Of a stretch of DNA of 64,000 nt, positions 1 to 12,100 are shown piece by piece. This DNA is from Lottia gigantea. Its lineage: Eukaryota; Mollusca; Gastropoda; Lottiidae. The notes beneath the pieces are model-generated. The model was not told the DNA's origin. It was given only the letters and a program-made list of their open reading frames with translations, and did no database searches. The stretch covers positions 940,298 through 1,004,297 of the forward strand of contig NW_008707617.1 of NCBI RefSeq assembly GCF_000327385.1. Reading direction: 5' to 3'. Both the position numbers and the translations under genes were made by a program. How positions within the stretch are numbered: the first letter of the stretch is position 1; every line of letters begins with the position of its first letter.

Positions 1-3000
1 ATCTGGTGCTCCAGTTTCCAGTACACGACTGTGATTGGGAACCAATTATCAAATTCTATAGTAATTAATATTCATCATCCAGTCACGTTGTCACTGTATA
101 CATGTATAACCACTACCTTGTTAATTTATGCTATTGCCTGTTACAAAATAATCCATAGTTAATGGATATCATTTTGATGATTTTGATGCTTATTAACATA
201 GATGTTAATGGATTTATTTGATTATAGAGGGATTCTGTAGTATAGTTATGACACCAGATAAGTCCACTGATGAACAAAGACTCATTTTAACCAAGTTGAA
301 AAATGTCAATGTTTTGATTATCCTAAGAGGTAGTATACCTCTATAAGTAGTATTAATATAGGCTTACCAATGTATTATAAAGACTAATATCGCCTTCTAA
401 ACCACTATGTCGATGTCTAAATTTCACAATGGGTACTTTAGCTGTTGTAATTGCTGTAATGGATCTCAAGCCATCATGTTTCTCCAACACGTTAGCTAGA
501 CTTTTAATAATTTCTGCAAAATCCAAACCCTACAAATATAAACACAAATAAACATTATTTACATCTGTTACATCTGTTACATCTATCTGTTTTCAAAACA
601 AGAAATCATGTAAAGGCTTTAAAGGGATTGTAAAGAGGTTTTCTAAATTTTGTGTGTATCTGGGAAATTTGTACCATTCCAATTTTCAGTCCAAGGTCTG
701 TGGTTCCAGAGGTCACTAATCACAAAATTTTCATTATCACAAAAGGCCCTTTGCGATTGGTGCAAACTGATGCTTTCAGTGTACCTTTAAGCATTTATAA
801 ATCCTCTTTACAATACCTTTAAGGCTTGAGGAATGACAGCATTCTGGCAAACCTCCACAGAATCAATGAAAATTTCACAACTTTACTATAATTTATGTTC
901 TAATGATGACAAGTTCTGCTTTTCAATCAATTTTGTATCTTAAAATATATTTGACAATAAATATTCCCAAGTTAACAATAACCATACCATCTCATACCAT
1001 ATTTTATATTTCCTAATAAAATGCCAATGGATATAAAAAAAATCTTGTAACTTGAGCCAAGATCTCAGAAAGTTTTATACGTCACATAAGAATGTTAAAA
1101 GAATTCCAGTAATTTTGAGGAACATTACCTCTGCAGTTTTATCTTTAAAAGTTAAACAAATATCCAGATCACTTTTAGAAAAACCAAATCCATTACAAGA
1201 TGATCCAAACAGTTGTAGACAGGCATCTAAACAAAAATACCAAAATAAACCATTATAAAGTTCAAATCATCAAATTCATTTCTGATCATCAGATTATTTT
1301 CATTTCCAGGTACCCATGTATCAATCAAAGCAGTATCACAGCGCAATTTAAAAAAAATTCCTTTTAAAACAAAACGTTTTAGCATGGATGATTGGGTGGA
1401 TTAACCAATTCAGATATTAAGAAGTACTCTTAAGTATACTTTGAGTCAAAAATCATTTTCAAAACAAAAATTTACATAATGACATACCTGGGTATAATTT
1501 TCTCTGTATGAATGATTCAACATCACGTAATATCCTTTGTCTATCATACATTTCTTGACTTGTTGGAGCAAAATCTTCTACAAATTGAAGAATATTGCCA
1601 TTAACATTGATTTCTGACTTACTGAACACCTGATATCAATCTCATTTTTCAAAATTTACAACAACAAAAAAATTTTAAATTTAAAAAAAAAATATCTAGT
1701 CCAAATAACTTAATACCCGTTTTTAAGATCTCTGTTCTTTTCGAAAGAAAAATGCCTGCATTCATGTGTTTACTTGTCTTCAAGCCATTAACTCATATAG
1801 TATGATATTATATATATATGTAGAGAGAGCTGATGAAAAAAAACCAGAACATTCCAACTTACGTATTACATTTTGCAGTGTTTTTGTTAAAACTTGTAGA
1901 TGTTGATTGGTCATAGTGGGCAATGGACGTAAATTAGGTAAAACATCATCCGGACAACTTTCTTTTAGATGACCTTCAGTATCACAAAAACCACATATCA
2001 CAGGTAACCCCTGGAAAGAGCATCAACAACAGATAACTGCAGTGATATATTTAATCCAGTCATATTTAAGATTTCTGTCACATTATAGAAAATATCACTA
2101 TCACTTGAGTTCAAGTGGAAAAAGAATTTGAGCAGGTGTTGCTTGCTAGGTGGATCATGCTTATTTTCTAAAACAAGCGGGAGAAAAAGAAATATAAGAT
2201 CTTGTCGAAACACAGAACTACTGATCTCGTTGGACAATCAACTCATATTTCGTCAATCCCATGACTGTCCAATCCCTGTTATATATGTACATAAATAAAG
2301 GCTTACCTTGCCGTCAGATAAAACAGTCTCTGTAAACTGATAATAACACTGTTTATTAATAACACTGGGTAGATCAATATAGTCCTCTAACTTTATAGTG
2401 ATCTGAGCTTCTGTTTTAACACTGCTTTTATACTCTTCTAACGCATCTTTAATAACTTTTACAGCAACACTTCTAGCAAACTGAATAACACTACTTGAAT
2501 TGTCACTTTCGCTAGCGCTTGCGTCACTGTGTAGTATCGATGTACTATTTGAATTACTAGAATCTACTGAAGCAGGGTTCGACTCCCCACTAACAGAGTC
2601 GCTCTGTTCTGCTACACTTGCAGCAGAGTCCTGTTTAGATTTTTCTTTGTAATCCTCAAAAGCAAATGCGGCAGCCATTTTTTCCAGATTTTCCATTGGA
2701 ATCCAGGACTGTCCATCTTGTTTTCTTGGTAAACCAAAGTAATAATAGGCTTTACGTAAGGTATCGTGTAAATATTCTGTTATCATTGCATTATTCACTG
2801 TTCTGGCTACATTTAGTTTTGGTGCAAATGGATCTAAAATGTAAAATTATTGTTGCTATCAATAACCTGGCCGTTTATGGAATAGGAAAAAGTTTTTTTT
2901 CACAAAAAATTTCAGGTTAAGAAATAATTGCAATAATGATATATCATGATACGTATTGTATCTTGGTATGGTTGAAAATACTCAGCACTAGTTGGAACAT

Positions 3001-6000
3001 GATTTTTAATTGGCAGTTCTGATTTGTACCATTGGTCAAAGCAGAGGTCATCAGGTCACGGCAAAGGTTATTCATATGAGGAAATTGGAAGGGTGTTAGA
3101 CCCTAAATCAAGTAGTTGCTTAAAAATGAAAATAAAAAATAAAACAATGCTTGGTCTAATTTTTATCATACTGATTTTAAATTTGTTACTTAATTAAATT
3201 GTTGGACCTGACAAGAGCAACTCATGCCATTGACACAGGCTTTCACTGTACAGGTGCAAAAACTCAATCACATTAAGCATAAGACACCTACCTTCAATGG
3301 CAAGTTTTTTGCTATTCCATTTCTTTTCTGTTCTTGGGATATTTTCTAATTTGATTGACACAACATCATTAACAATATCAAACTTTAAAATATAAAATCT
3401 TAAAATACCCAACCATAGTTCACTTAAACTTTCTGTATTATCACTTTTCCATTCTTCTGCCTAAAAATATGATAGACAATATGATAATTTTTCTTTGCAA
3501 AACTAACTGTATTATTTTTCAGATTGCAAATCTGATTAGCTCAGGTAAAAAAATTCCAGTTTCTGAGACTAAAGTATGGTTGGTAAAAAAATGGCGTACC
3601 TGTCCCTTTAAGTTTACCTACTTCCCTACTACTATTGAAACAAAGGTTGACTTCAAATCAATGAACACATCATCATAATGTTTGTTACAATTGAATAACA
3701 AAATAAATATGAATTGTTGAATTTATCCAGAGTGACAGGATATTGCAAAATAAAGGACTTTATAAAACAATCATGGACGGCATGAATTCAATGACCATAA
3801 GAGGTTTCAAATATTGACTTACTTCTTTAGCGATTGAAGCAAACCATTCTTCCTTTTTCTTATCACATTCTGCAAACTTAGGAAAATCCTACAAAAAAAC
3901 ATAAAGCAAAATTTTTATTTTGAGGTTTCATCTTTTTTTCTGTTAATTCAAGGGTAACCAATGACAACCCCAATGACGTCATCAAACACTTAGTTAACAG
4001 ACGTCTGATTAAAAATTAGAATGGTGCAAATTGATGCTGCCAGTGTCCCTGATACACATAAAGAATTTAGAAAATCTCTTCAAGATGATTGATGTCAAGA
4101 GGTATACTCTAAGCCTACCTTATAAAAGACTGGTAAAACAGGAGGACTAGTATTTTGTAAATAATATACTGTCATTAAACTAAAAGAATAAGCAGGTAAT
4201 GTTCCTTCTTTCTGTCTATCTAAACCACATATCTGTAAAACAAGAACATCTCAGTTGTACATAGACCCAAGATAATTTGTCTAATTGAAAAGAGCTCATC
4301 TCGTTCTATAGACTTAAATTATATATCAAGAGAGCATGTTCTTCTAACTTTCAAATGCAGGACTGACTAAAATCCTGTGCTTTAATGGCAGATTTAACAC
4401 AGATTGTAAACTATACATTGTTGATCAACAATATGCAAAGATAACTCACCTTTCCCCAAGTCCTAAAAACAATACCAAGCTGAGCAACCCTAGGATCTAG
4501 ACTACTATAAATAGACAGTAGCCTACTGGTATCTCTAGCAAAACAACTATTTATAGTCAGTTGACAGACTATGTTAGATTCAGGATCAGTAAATATTACT
4601 GCCGGTACTTTTGAATAAAAATCACAATGTACATCTTTAAATTTATCTTCTGAAAATAAAAAATAAACATAATTTTGATAAATCCAGTCAGACACATTGA
4701 ATCTGAAGGTCTTGATATCTTAGTTCCTTATTTTCTAGTAGGCCTCCTCCATATGATATCCATGATCTGTCAAATATGTTATACAAAATGAGTTCTAGGT
4801 CACCACAAACTGGGTTGAAAAATCAGACAAGGTCACAACAACAACCTATGCTAGAATTGAAGCCCAGATCAGAAAGTAAGCAAGTGTCTTAAATGAAAAC
4901 TTTTAAATGCCCTGAAAAAGCTTATGGTAAACTTTTCAAATATAGGTAATGTAACATTTACTTCAGGCACTGTATTCTCAAAATGATCTTAGCGCTTGGA
5001 TGACCTAGGGTCTTGAATCGTAATAAATCTAGTCCAAATTTATCCTTTTAAAATGAAAAGCTAAGTTTTCTTACCAGATTTTATAAGAAGATCAAAAATT
5101 AAAACTAAAATCTTTGGCATACACTTCGCACTAGGTGAATTGACATATATGTTAATATTAGATGATGTTAAACCAAAACCAGAAATAGATGAACCATACA
5201 TCTTCATTTCTATATCTGAAATATATCAAATTATAATGTAATCAAAGGGAATGCAGTTTTACATCCAATTTTTTTGGACTTGATTGGACTAATGATGACA
5301 GCAATAAGAGAACTTTTACCAAGACAGTGAAAAAATATAGAATATTGTGTTGTTACAATGTAACAGTTACATATAAGCTATCATTTTCAAACTTATTTGC
5401 CCACACAACTAATTTAAAGGGATTGTAAAGGGGTTTACTAAAATTTTTATGTGTATCACATTTTTTGACGTCACTAGAGAGGGGCTACCTAAGCTACTAT
5501 TGATATCTATGCAATTCCCCTCTGGTGACGTCATAAAACGAGTTAGTTTTAGTGGAATTGCAGGTACAACAGATGTCGGAATGAAAATTGGAATGGTGCA
5601 AATTGAAGCTTTAAGTGTCCCTGATACACATACAAAATTTAGAAACTTCTTTATAAATACAAAATTTAGAAACTTCTTTATAATCTCTTTAATGTAAGGT
5701 AAGTCGGGGATCCCAGTAATTAATAAAAAAAATTGAGGAAATGGAAAAGATCAAGGAGACCACAAGCTCTCATATGGAGTACAGGAGTAGATTTTTACCT
5801 TTTTAAGATACTTAGGAAGTCGTTTCATCTCTCAAACCAAATCTCTAATGGTTTTATTCAAAAACATAAAAAAATGCCAATCACCAGAAAAAAGAGGAAT
5901 GCCACTAAATAAAGGAAGTCTGTGATCCCTGGTAAGTTCCAGTTCAGATACTTTTTTCTTTCAAAACATAACATAGAAGTTTTACCTGGAGCAATAGTTT

Positions 6001-8271
6001 TACAATGTTGCTCAACAAATTCCATAATTTTATTTCTTCTATCTATATCATCTTGTTTTATAGCATGTTGTTTCCATGTATCTAATAATACTTTATCTAA
6101 ACATTCTATTTGTTTTTTAGTTGGTTTTGGTATGTATCTTAGAATATTCTCTAATTCTGTAACCTGTTAATCATATCATAAACCATACAATAACTCAATA
6201 CATTAATTGTAAAAAAAAACATGAAAAAAAAAAAAACTCAAAAAACTTTTCAGCACCATGTGGGCTTATAAAGATAGGCAACGCCATGCAGGGTGCAATG
6301 AGGGAAATTTTGTCAGGACAGCAGCATTAGCCTCCTCTTTTTCGATTTCCAACTGTTGAGGGATCTTTAACGTGTACATGCAATTGTAGAGCGATATCAA
6401 AACCAGAAACATGTTGTTTGGTATAAACCTTATCATATTCTATAATTTTGTAATAAATTAAAAAAATAAATTTATTATTAAAATAAAATCAGATTTATTT
6501 GATTATGCCCACCTCTTTTCTACGTTGGTGACGTTTTTCATTTACATGTCTCCTACAATCTTCAGATAAATCTAAATGATATGAACAAATTCTACAGTAG
6601 TAATTTGCCCTCGGAAACTTCGTAGATTTCTGAAAAAAAAAAACAAAGTACAAATTATCAGACACCAGATTTCTTAAATGTGTTTTTACTATTAATTTCT
6701 TCTGGACATGTCCCTATCTGTATATCTAGAAATTTCCTCATATATACTTGTGCTGTGCAAAAAGGATTCAACCACAACATTTTTCACAACTTCGACAAGA
6801 TTATTTGACTATTCATCACAAATTCTGAGCACATAAATTATCAAATGACGAGGGTAACATGATGAAAGTCTACCTTTTTTAATGGAAATATCCAATTCTT
6901 CTCTAGACTCCTTTTGAACAAATCTTCCCCTTCATTAACTGGAAAAAAAATCCCGATCTATATCAGCAATTTCATTTTTTAATTTAGCTGGTGATTTAAT
7001 ATGCCATTAAGTGTTGTTCCTACTAATTTTTTCAGGTGACCAGTCATTCATATGAGAAGACTTGCCGTCAAAATAAACTACCGTATTCATTCTATTTGAA
7101 GTCCCTGCCCTAATAAACACCTTCCCTTTTTTTTCATAGTTACCCATGCCTCCATAAAATTAATCAAAGAAATAAAAGCAGATCTAGAACCTTACATTAT
7201 TTTCTTGAAAGGTACCGGATACTTTGTAGCCGAATACAGAAATCAATTACAAAATCCAGATCATATGCCCATCACTACCTTGGTGCATGTGTTCTATAGT
7301 CTATTTCAGATTGAAGAATTTTGCAACAAAATTGATGCCACCCCTACTGACAAAATGCAGCTTCAATTAGAATGAATACGGTATTAGTAGAGCTTTGTAT
7401 CAGGAAAATTGTCAAATTTGCCTAATGACCATCTCCAGGAGCATGCAGATTATATAATATGAGATTCTATTTTCTTATCAATATCAGTAGCACTATTTTT
7501 TTCTATTAATCAATACGACTTACTTATCTGAGTGACTCCTTTAAGAATTGCATTTTCTTTTTTGCCATCTTTTTTCTTCTCTTTAGCACTATGATGTCTG
7601 GTCTTATCACTGGTTCCACTATTATTTTGATCAGATAAAACCAATTCTGGTGAAGATTTACTTCTTCTCCTAGAGGATTTTGAATCAACACTTGTTTCAG
7701 AATTTGCGACCTTCTGCTTTTCATCTTTTATTTTTTTATTTTGTTTTGAGTCTTTTATATCAGGTGATTTCTGCTTATTCTTATTAATTTCAACTTCTTC
7801 CTTGGGATTCTTCTCATTCTTAGCAGCTTTGTCATCTTTTGGCTTATTTTTAGGAGCATCACCATCCTCTGGCCTGTGCTTGTTTTTAGATCCATTATTA
7901 ACTTTTGGCTTGTGTTTAGAACCTTTACTTCCATTGAATTGATCTTTTTTATCTTCAGACTCTTTTGGCATAGTAGACCGAACAGATTGGTCATTAATTT
8001 GCTTTAATTGTTCAGTTGTTCTGAATCCTTTCTCATCAATTGAAATAGAAAGATTCTGCAAAACTTCTGTATTTCCAATACCTGAATCTATTTCATCTTC
8101 TACTGCACTGCTGGAACTGCTAGGTTTCTTCCTTTTGTTACGAGGAGGTCGGTTTCGCTTTTTCTTAGTTGGCTGAGGTTCCTCAGGAGCACATTGGGCA
8201 TCATTATTAGATGGTAGTTTCAGCATGCGTTTGAGATCTTCAGTTATTGTATCTACATTTGCTTCTGCCAT
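1..8271 (-). CDS. TUT4: Terminal uridylyltransferase TUT4/TUT7, N-terminal part (3' end of gene lies beyond the window)
   Basis: This enzyme family adds uridines to the 3' ends of RNAs such as pre-let-7 and short-tailed mRNAs, mainly in the cytoplasm. Fourteen coding exons fit with consistent phase (956 codons): 8271-7524, 6938-6874, 6629-6513, 6163-5986, 5215-5075, 4649-4450, 4232-4119, 3888-3823, 3460-3292, 2833-2307, 2010-1870, 1629-1488, 1226-1129, 529-368. The order is a Lys-rich N-terminus (about 1-260), a C2H2 finger (YYCRIC...RRHVNEKRH, exon 6629-6513), a first nucleotidyltransferase fold with GSS but no D-x-D, a PAP-associated domain (SELWLGILRFY), an acidic/Ser-rich linker, a CCHC knuckle (C781, C784, H789, C794), then the catalytic fold with GSS 877-879, D889/D891 and D949. 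An acceptor at 8296-8298 puts MAEANV at 8271 just inside the exon. The second PAP domain and later knuckles must lie to the left. The vertebrate TUT4 and TUT7 paralogues cannot be separated here. Confidence 0.93.
619..822. mobile_element. Fold-back MITE, family A
   Basis: It starts TTAAAGGGATTGTAAAGAGG and ends with the inverted form (TCCTCTTTACAATACCTTTAA). Both ends fall in TTAA. It lies in a TUT4 intron and is shorter than the largest copies, so it has an internal deletion. Confidence 0.75.
3530..3622. mobile_element. MITE family B, end fragment
   Basis: It holds the family B right end: GATTAGCTCAGGTAAA, TTTCTGAGACTAAAGTATGG, TTGGTAAAAAAATGGCG and ACCTGTCCCTTTAA. It lies in the TUT4 intron between exons 3888-3823 and 3460-3292. 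Confidence 0.55.
3968..4087. mobile_element. MITE family A, partial copy
   Basis: It matches one arm of the family: TGACGTCATCAAACACTTAG, then AGACGTCTGATT, ATGGTGCAAATTGATGCT and TGTCCCTGATACACATAAAG. The other arm is missing. It sits in a TUT4 intron. Confidence 0.65.
5414..5692. mobile_element. Fold-back MITE, family A, near full length
   Basis: The ends are TTAAAGGGATTGTAAAGGGG and CTTCTTTATAATCTCTTTAA. Two TGACGTCA palindromes occur in the middle (5465-5472, 5526-5533). The last part carries a short direct duplication of AAATTTAGAAACTTCTTTAT. It lies in a TUT4 intron. Confidence 0.75.
6240..6400 (-). mobile_element. SINE 3' fragment in TUT4 intron
   Basis: The reverse complement of GTGCAATGAGGGAAATTTTG, CATTAGCCTCCTCTTTTTCG and GGGATCTTTAACGTGTACAT matches the body of the SINE at 45755. 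The tRNA-like head is absent. Confidence 0.65.
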
Positions 8272-8295
8272 TTTTAATAAGGTACTTTGTCCTGC

Positions 8296-9154
8296 CTGAA
8301 ATGGAATAATAATTTCAAAAGACATTTTACTACTGTACACAAAACACACACCTAAGAGAGAACAACTCACGCAACTACAGACAATTCAACACTTTTTTAG
8401 TGTGAGTAGATTAGATCTGATCTGCTATCTTTTATTACTTTCTAGTAATAGTTGTAAAACATAATTTGCACCATGTGAACCAGTCTACCTTCACTGAGTA
8501 AGATGTCAGATTAATACATTCTAAGAAAAATTCAGTAACCTTGGAAATCTACTTTCGGTTCCGTTTTCAAAATTCAAATAGGCTCACTGTTCTTGCTTGT
8601 TGTGATGATAATTTGTTGTGCAATTATTGATACAGATTTGCTTAACTTTTCCTGTATTAAAACCATAGAAAGTTTAAAACCAATAACCAAGGTCAAAACT
8701 ATTGCAACTTCATTTTGAAATGATAAGCATTTGCAATGTTTGCCATCGCTGTCATCTTCATTAAGGCTAAAATAACAATAGCTAACAAAACATCCTGCGG
8801 AGCCACGACCCTGCAGAATTTTAATCTAGCAAGAGTTGTTTCCTCTTGGTTGGGAATAATTATGATCTCGCATTTGAGAGATTCGTAAATTCAAATATCC
8901 TTGAAACTATTTTTTAAAAAATAGTCTAAATATTTATATTTCTTGCAATATTCTTCTAATATATTGTCCAATATAAAAAATAGTGTTATAACTTTATTTC
9001 CTATTGTCTATCGGCAATTTGAGAAGTGATCAAACATGGCTGCTCTTAGCAAGAATTATTGCCTCTCAGTCATGAAATCACAGAAATTTATCATTGTTGA
9101 GCAATTCGGTTGAACATTGAGAACAATTTGCGTTTGTTTTAGATTTAACACAAA
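8296..9154. promoter_or_regulatory. Divergent intergenic region between TUT4 and REXO1
   Basis: The start codons at 8271 (minus) and 9155 (plus) are about 880 bp apart. The TUT4 exon that carries the start begins at 8295, so at least one non-coding 5' exon of that gene must lie in or beyond this stretch. I found no TATA box and no clear core element. Calling it a shared bidirectional promoter is an inference from gene arrangement alone. Confidence 0.5.
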
Positions 9155-12100
9155 ATGTTTGCAAGCTGCGGATATTTTCGTGGTCTCACTTGTCCTTATT
9201 TTCAAAGTGGATTATGTGAGAGACCGTACTGTCATTTTCGGCATGTAAAAGAAAAGGGAAAGGGTGAGGAACCGGGAAATCATAACCACTTTGTTACTTA
9301 CAGACCTATAAGCAAAATTTTGAAAGTCTAACTTATTACAAAGAAAAAAAATAAAGCCTTCAGTGCTTTCATTCCATTTCATTGTCTTATGAATAGGCCT
9401 ATTTGTGAACCCACAAACTTGAAACTGAAGATGTAAATAGAAATTAGGATCAGACATAACTAAGATTATGTCTTACACTAAGTCAGAATATCCTTCATTT
9501 TGCATAGCATTATTTTATTTTATTACAAGAAAGGTCTTCCCAATAATCTTTGATCCTTCAAAAAACCCAGCCTCAAAATTCAAAGTCTTGTGTTTTGTAA
9601 ACAGCAGAAAATAAGAGCCCTGAAGATATACCATACCAATATGTTATGATTGATAGTTCGCAAATGACATCTCGTATATTTATTCACATGGCATAATTAC
9701 ATTTTATAAGATATAAAATTAATATTTTTTTGAATTCTCTAAGAAATATAGATTAGGATTCTAAGAAATATTTAACAGGAAAACAATAGATAAGCTTAAT
9801 ATTAGGAAATTCGAATTTTTTTTTTTTCAGAAACAGCCACCTCAACCTCAGATAAACCTGTAATATGCGTAGAAAATATTGGAAATTTAATATCACCTAA
9901 TTTGCCAAATGACAGTTACTTTCAAAAAGCTGGAAAGAAAAATGATGAAAAAGAAGGAATTGATAGTCCTCAAAGCTTGGAAGAGGAAGACGAAAATGGC
10001 GGAGAACTTGTCATTGATGCCGAATCCATGGAACAAAAAGACAAAGTTGCTTTTCCAGCACCAAACCCAAGTTTTCAACCAGTGTACAAACCTACCCCAA
10101 AATTGGAGATCACTCCCCGTAATCCTAATGATCCTTTACCAGAATACTGCCCAACCCCTATTCCAGAATTGAAAAAAATGCACAAAACTTTGCCAATAAG
10201 TTTAGAGTATGATCCTGTGTCTAACTTTTCCTTGAAGGAGAAAGAGGAACTTTCTCAACCCACCTATGTTCCTATCAAACGTTCTTTAAGTAACGACTCA
10301 GGAGAGTTTCCATCAATGAAGCAAATGCGGTTGGATGGGCATGCTGAAAATGGAGAAAAAAGTGAATATATTGTGCAAGATGAAATTTGTGACTCTGATG
10401 GAGATGAGGCAGGTGTTGCTCAATTCAGTGATGATGAAAACAATATGACAGATATAAATGAATGCCAGGAAGAAAATAGTTTTGAGGAATTTTTCGACAC
10501 CAAATCTTACGCTCGCGATACAGTGAGAGACAAAGATGCTGAGTCTACAATTCCTAACAAACTCCTAAAAAAGTTTGACTATGTTTCTGGTATTCTGGGT
10601 TCAGAATCCTCCACCAAAGGTGATCAAATTAAAACTGAATCTAAAAGATCACAAAAAAGACTTTCTGATAAGGAAAACATGCACACGGAAACAAGCAGAA
10701 ACTTAAAGGAAGAGTCAAGTTCACGGTCATCAAGTTCGAAATCCACCAGTGTAAGTAGTAAGGACAAAGTTAAAAGTTCAGATGTGAATCATAAACACTC
10801 TAGTTCTAAAAGTTCAGTGAAATCATCATCATCATCATCATCCAAAATAAGCAGTGCATCTTCTAAGTCATCTTCTTCTAAATCATCGTCTTCTCATACA
10901 AGTTCTAAGTCAAGTAGTCACAAATCTGGCTCCTTGAAAAGCGACAATCATAAAAGTGATGGAAAAGAACCACATAAAACTAAAAGTAGCTCAGGTAAAT
11001 CCGAAAATTGTGATAAGTCTCATTCAAATACACAATCCAAAGACAGGCATAGTTCTGGAACTTCTAGTTCTAAAAAGGGTGGTGATAAAAGTCCTAGATC
11101 TAGTTCAAGCTCTAGCCTTTCAAAAACAAATGGAAAATCTAATTCAAGGAGTGATAAGCACCACCTATCAAGTGATAAATCGAAAAGTTCTCATGACAGA
11201 CATCACAGTGATCTTTTCAACAGTTCACATGATTCATTGAAAAAGCATCACAGCTCAGGAAATAAAGTGAAAAGTGACAAACATCACAGTTCTAGTGATA
11301 AATCCAAAAATTCAAGTGATAAGCATCACAGTTCTAGTGATAGGTCCAAAAGTGCAAATGACAAACATCACAATTCTAGTGACAAACACCATAGTTCAAA
11401 CACCGAAAGCAGTTCTAAATCTAGTCATAGTTCATCAAGTTCTAAAACAAAACATAATTCAGGGTCTCAGAGTGATTCATCTAAATCGAAAAATGACAGT
11501 CTTAGCAATAGCAGAAGTCCTAATGGCAATCCAAATAAACGATACAGTATAGAAGATATCCACAATGATTTGTTTGGTGACACTGATGAAAGTGATAATG
11601 ACAGAGAAAGTATTGTTGAGGAGCCAACTGAAATGCCTGACTCTGAAATCTTTCAGTATTTAGATGAAAGTGATTTCTCTGATGCTGATACTTATGAAGA
11701 ATGTCTCAAGATCTTTAATGAAACAGCTGGTTCCAAATCTAAATCACCTGCTAAGAAAGATGTCAAAAAGGTAAGCTGTTTGATAAATATAAACGGATTA
11801 AACAGCCTCTAATTTTCACCAGTCCACTTTTTCTCCAATGTCTATTGTTTGCTAAATTCAAGAGAACTTGACCATCTTACTTCTGATGTCACTATGGCAT
11901 TTAGGGAGGGGCAATATGGCAATAGTAATGATTTAAAACTTTTGGGGATTTTAAAAGGAACTAAATAATACAGATCAAATCTGTCTTTAATCAGATATGC
12001 TTATATAGCTCCTTGATAAAGCAATTATATTTCCTTCAGAAACCAGAAACTTCCACTGATGATAGTGTTGGAAAGAAAAGATTGGCTTATGAAGCAGCTT

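Noticed and set aside
8281-8370. Extended start of TUT4 at 8370 (MSCSLLGV...)
   Set aside because: The stretch upstream of 8296 is an intron ending in TTTCAG. MAEANV at 8271 lies 24 bases inside the exon and fits the family better.
9212-9457. Minus-strand open frame of 81 codons over REXO1 exon 1 and intron 1
   Set aside because: It overlaps the CCCH-coding exon in antisense and shows no similarity. It is a shadow frame.
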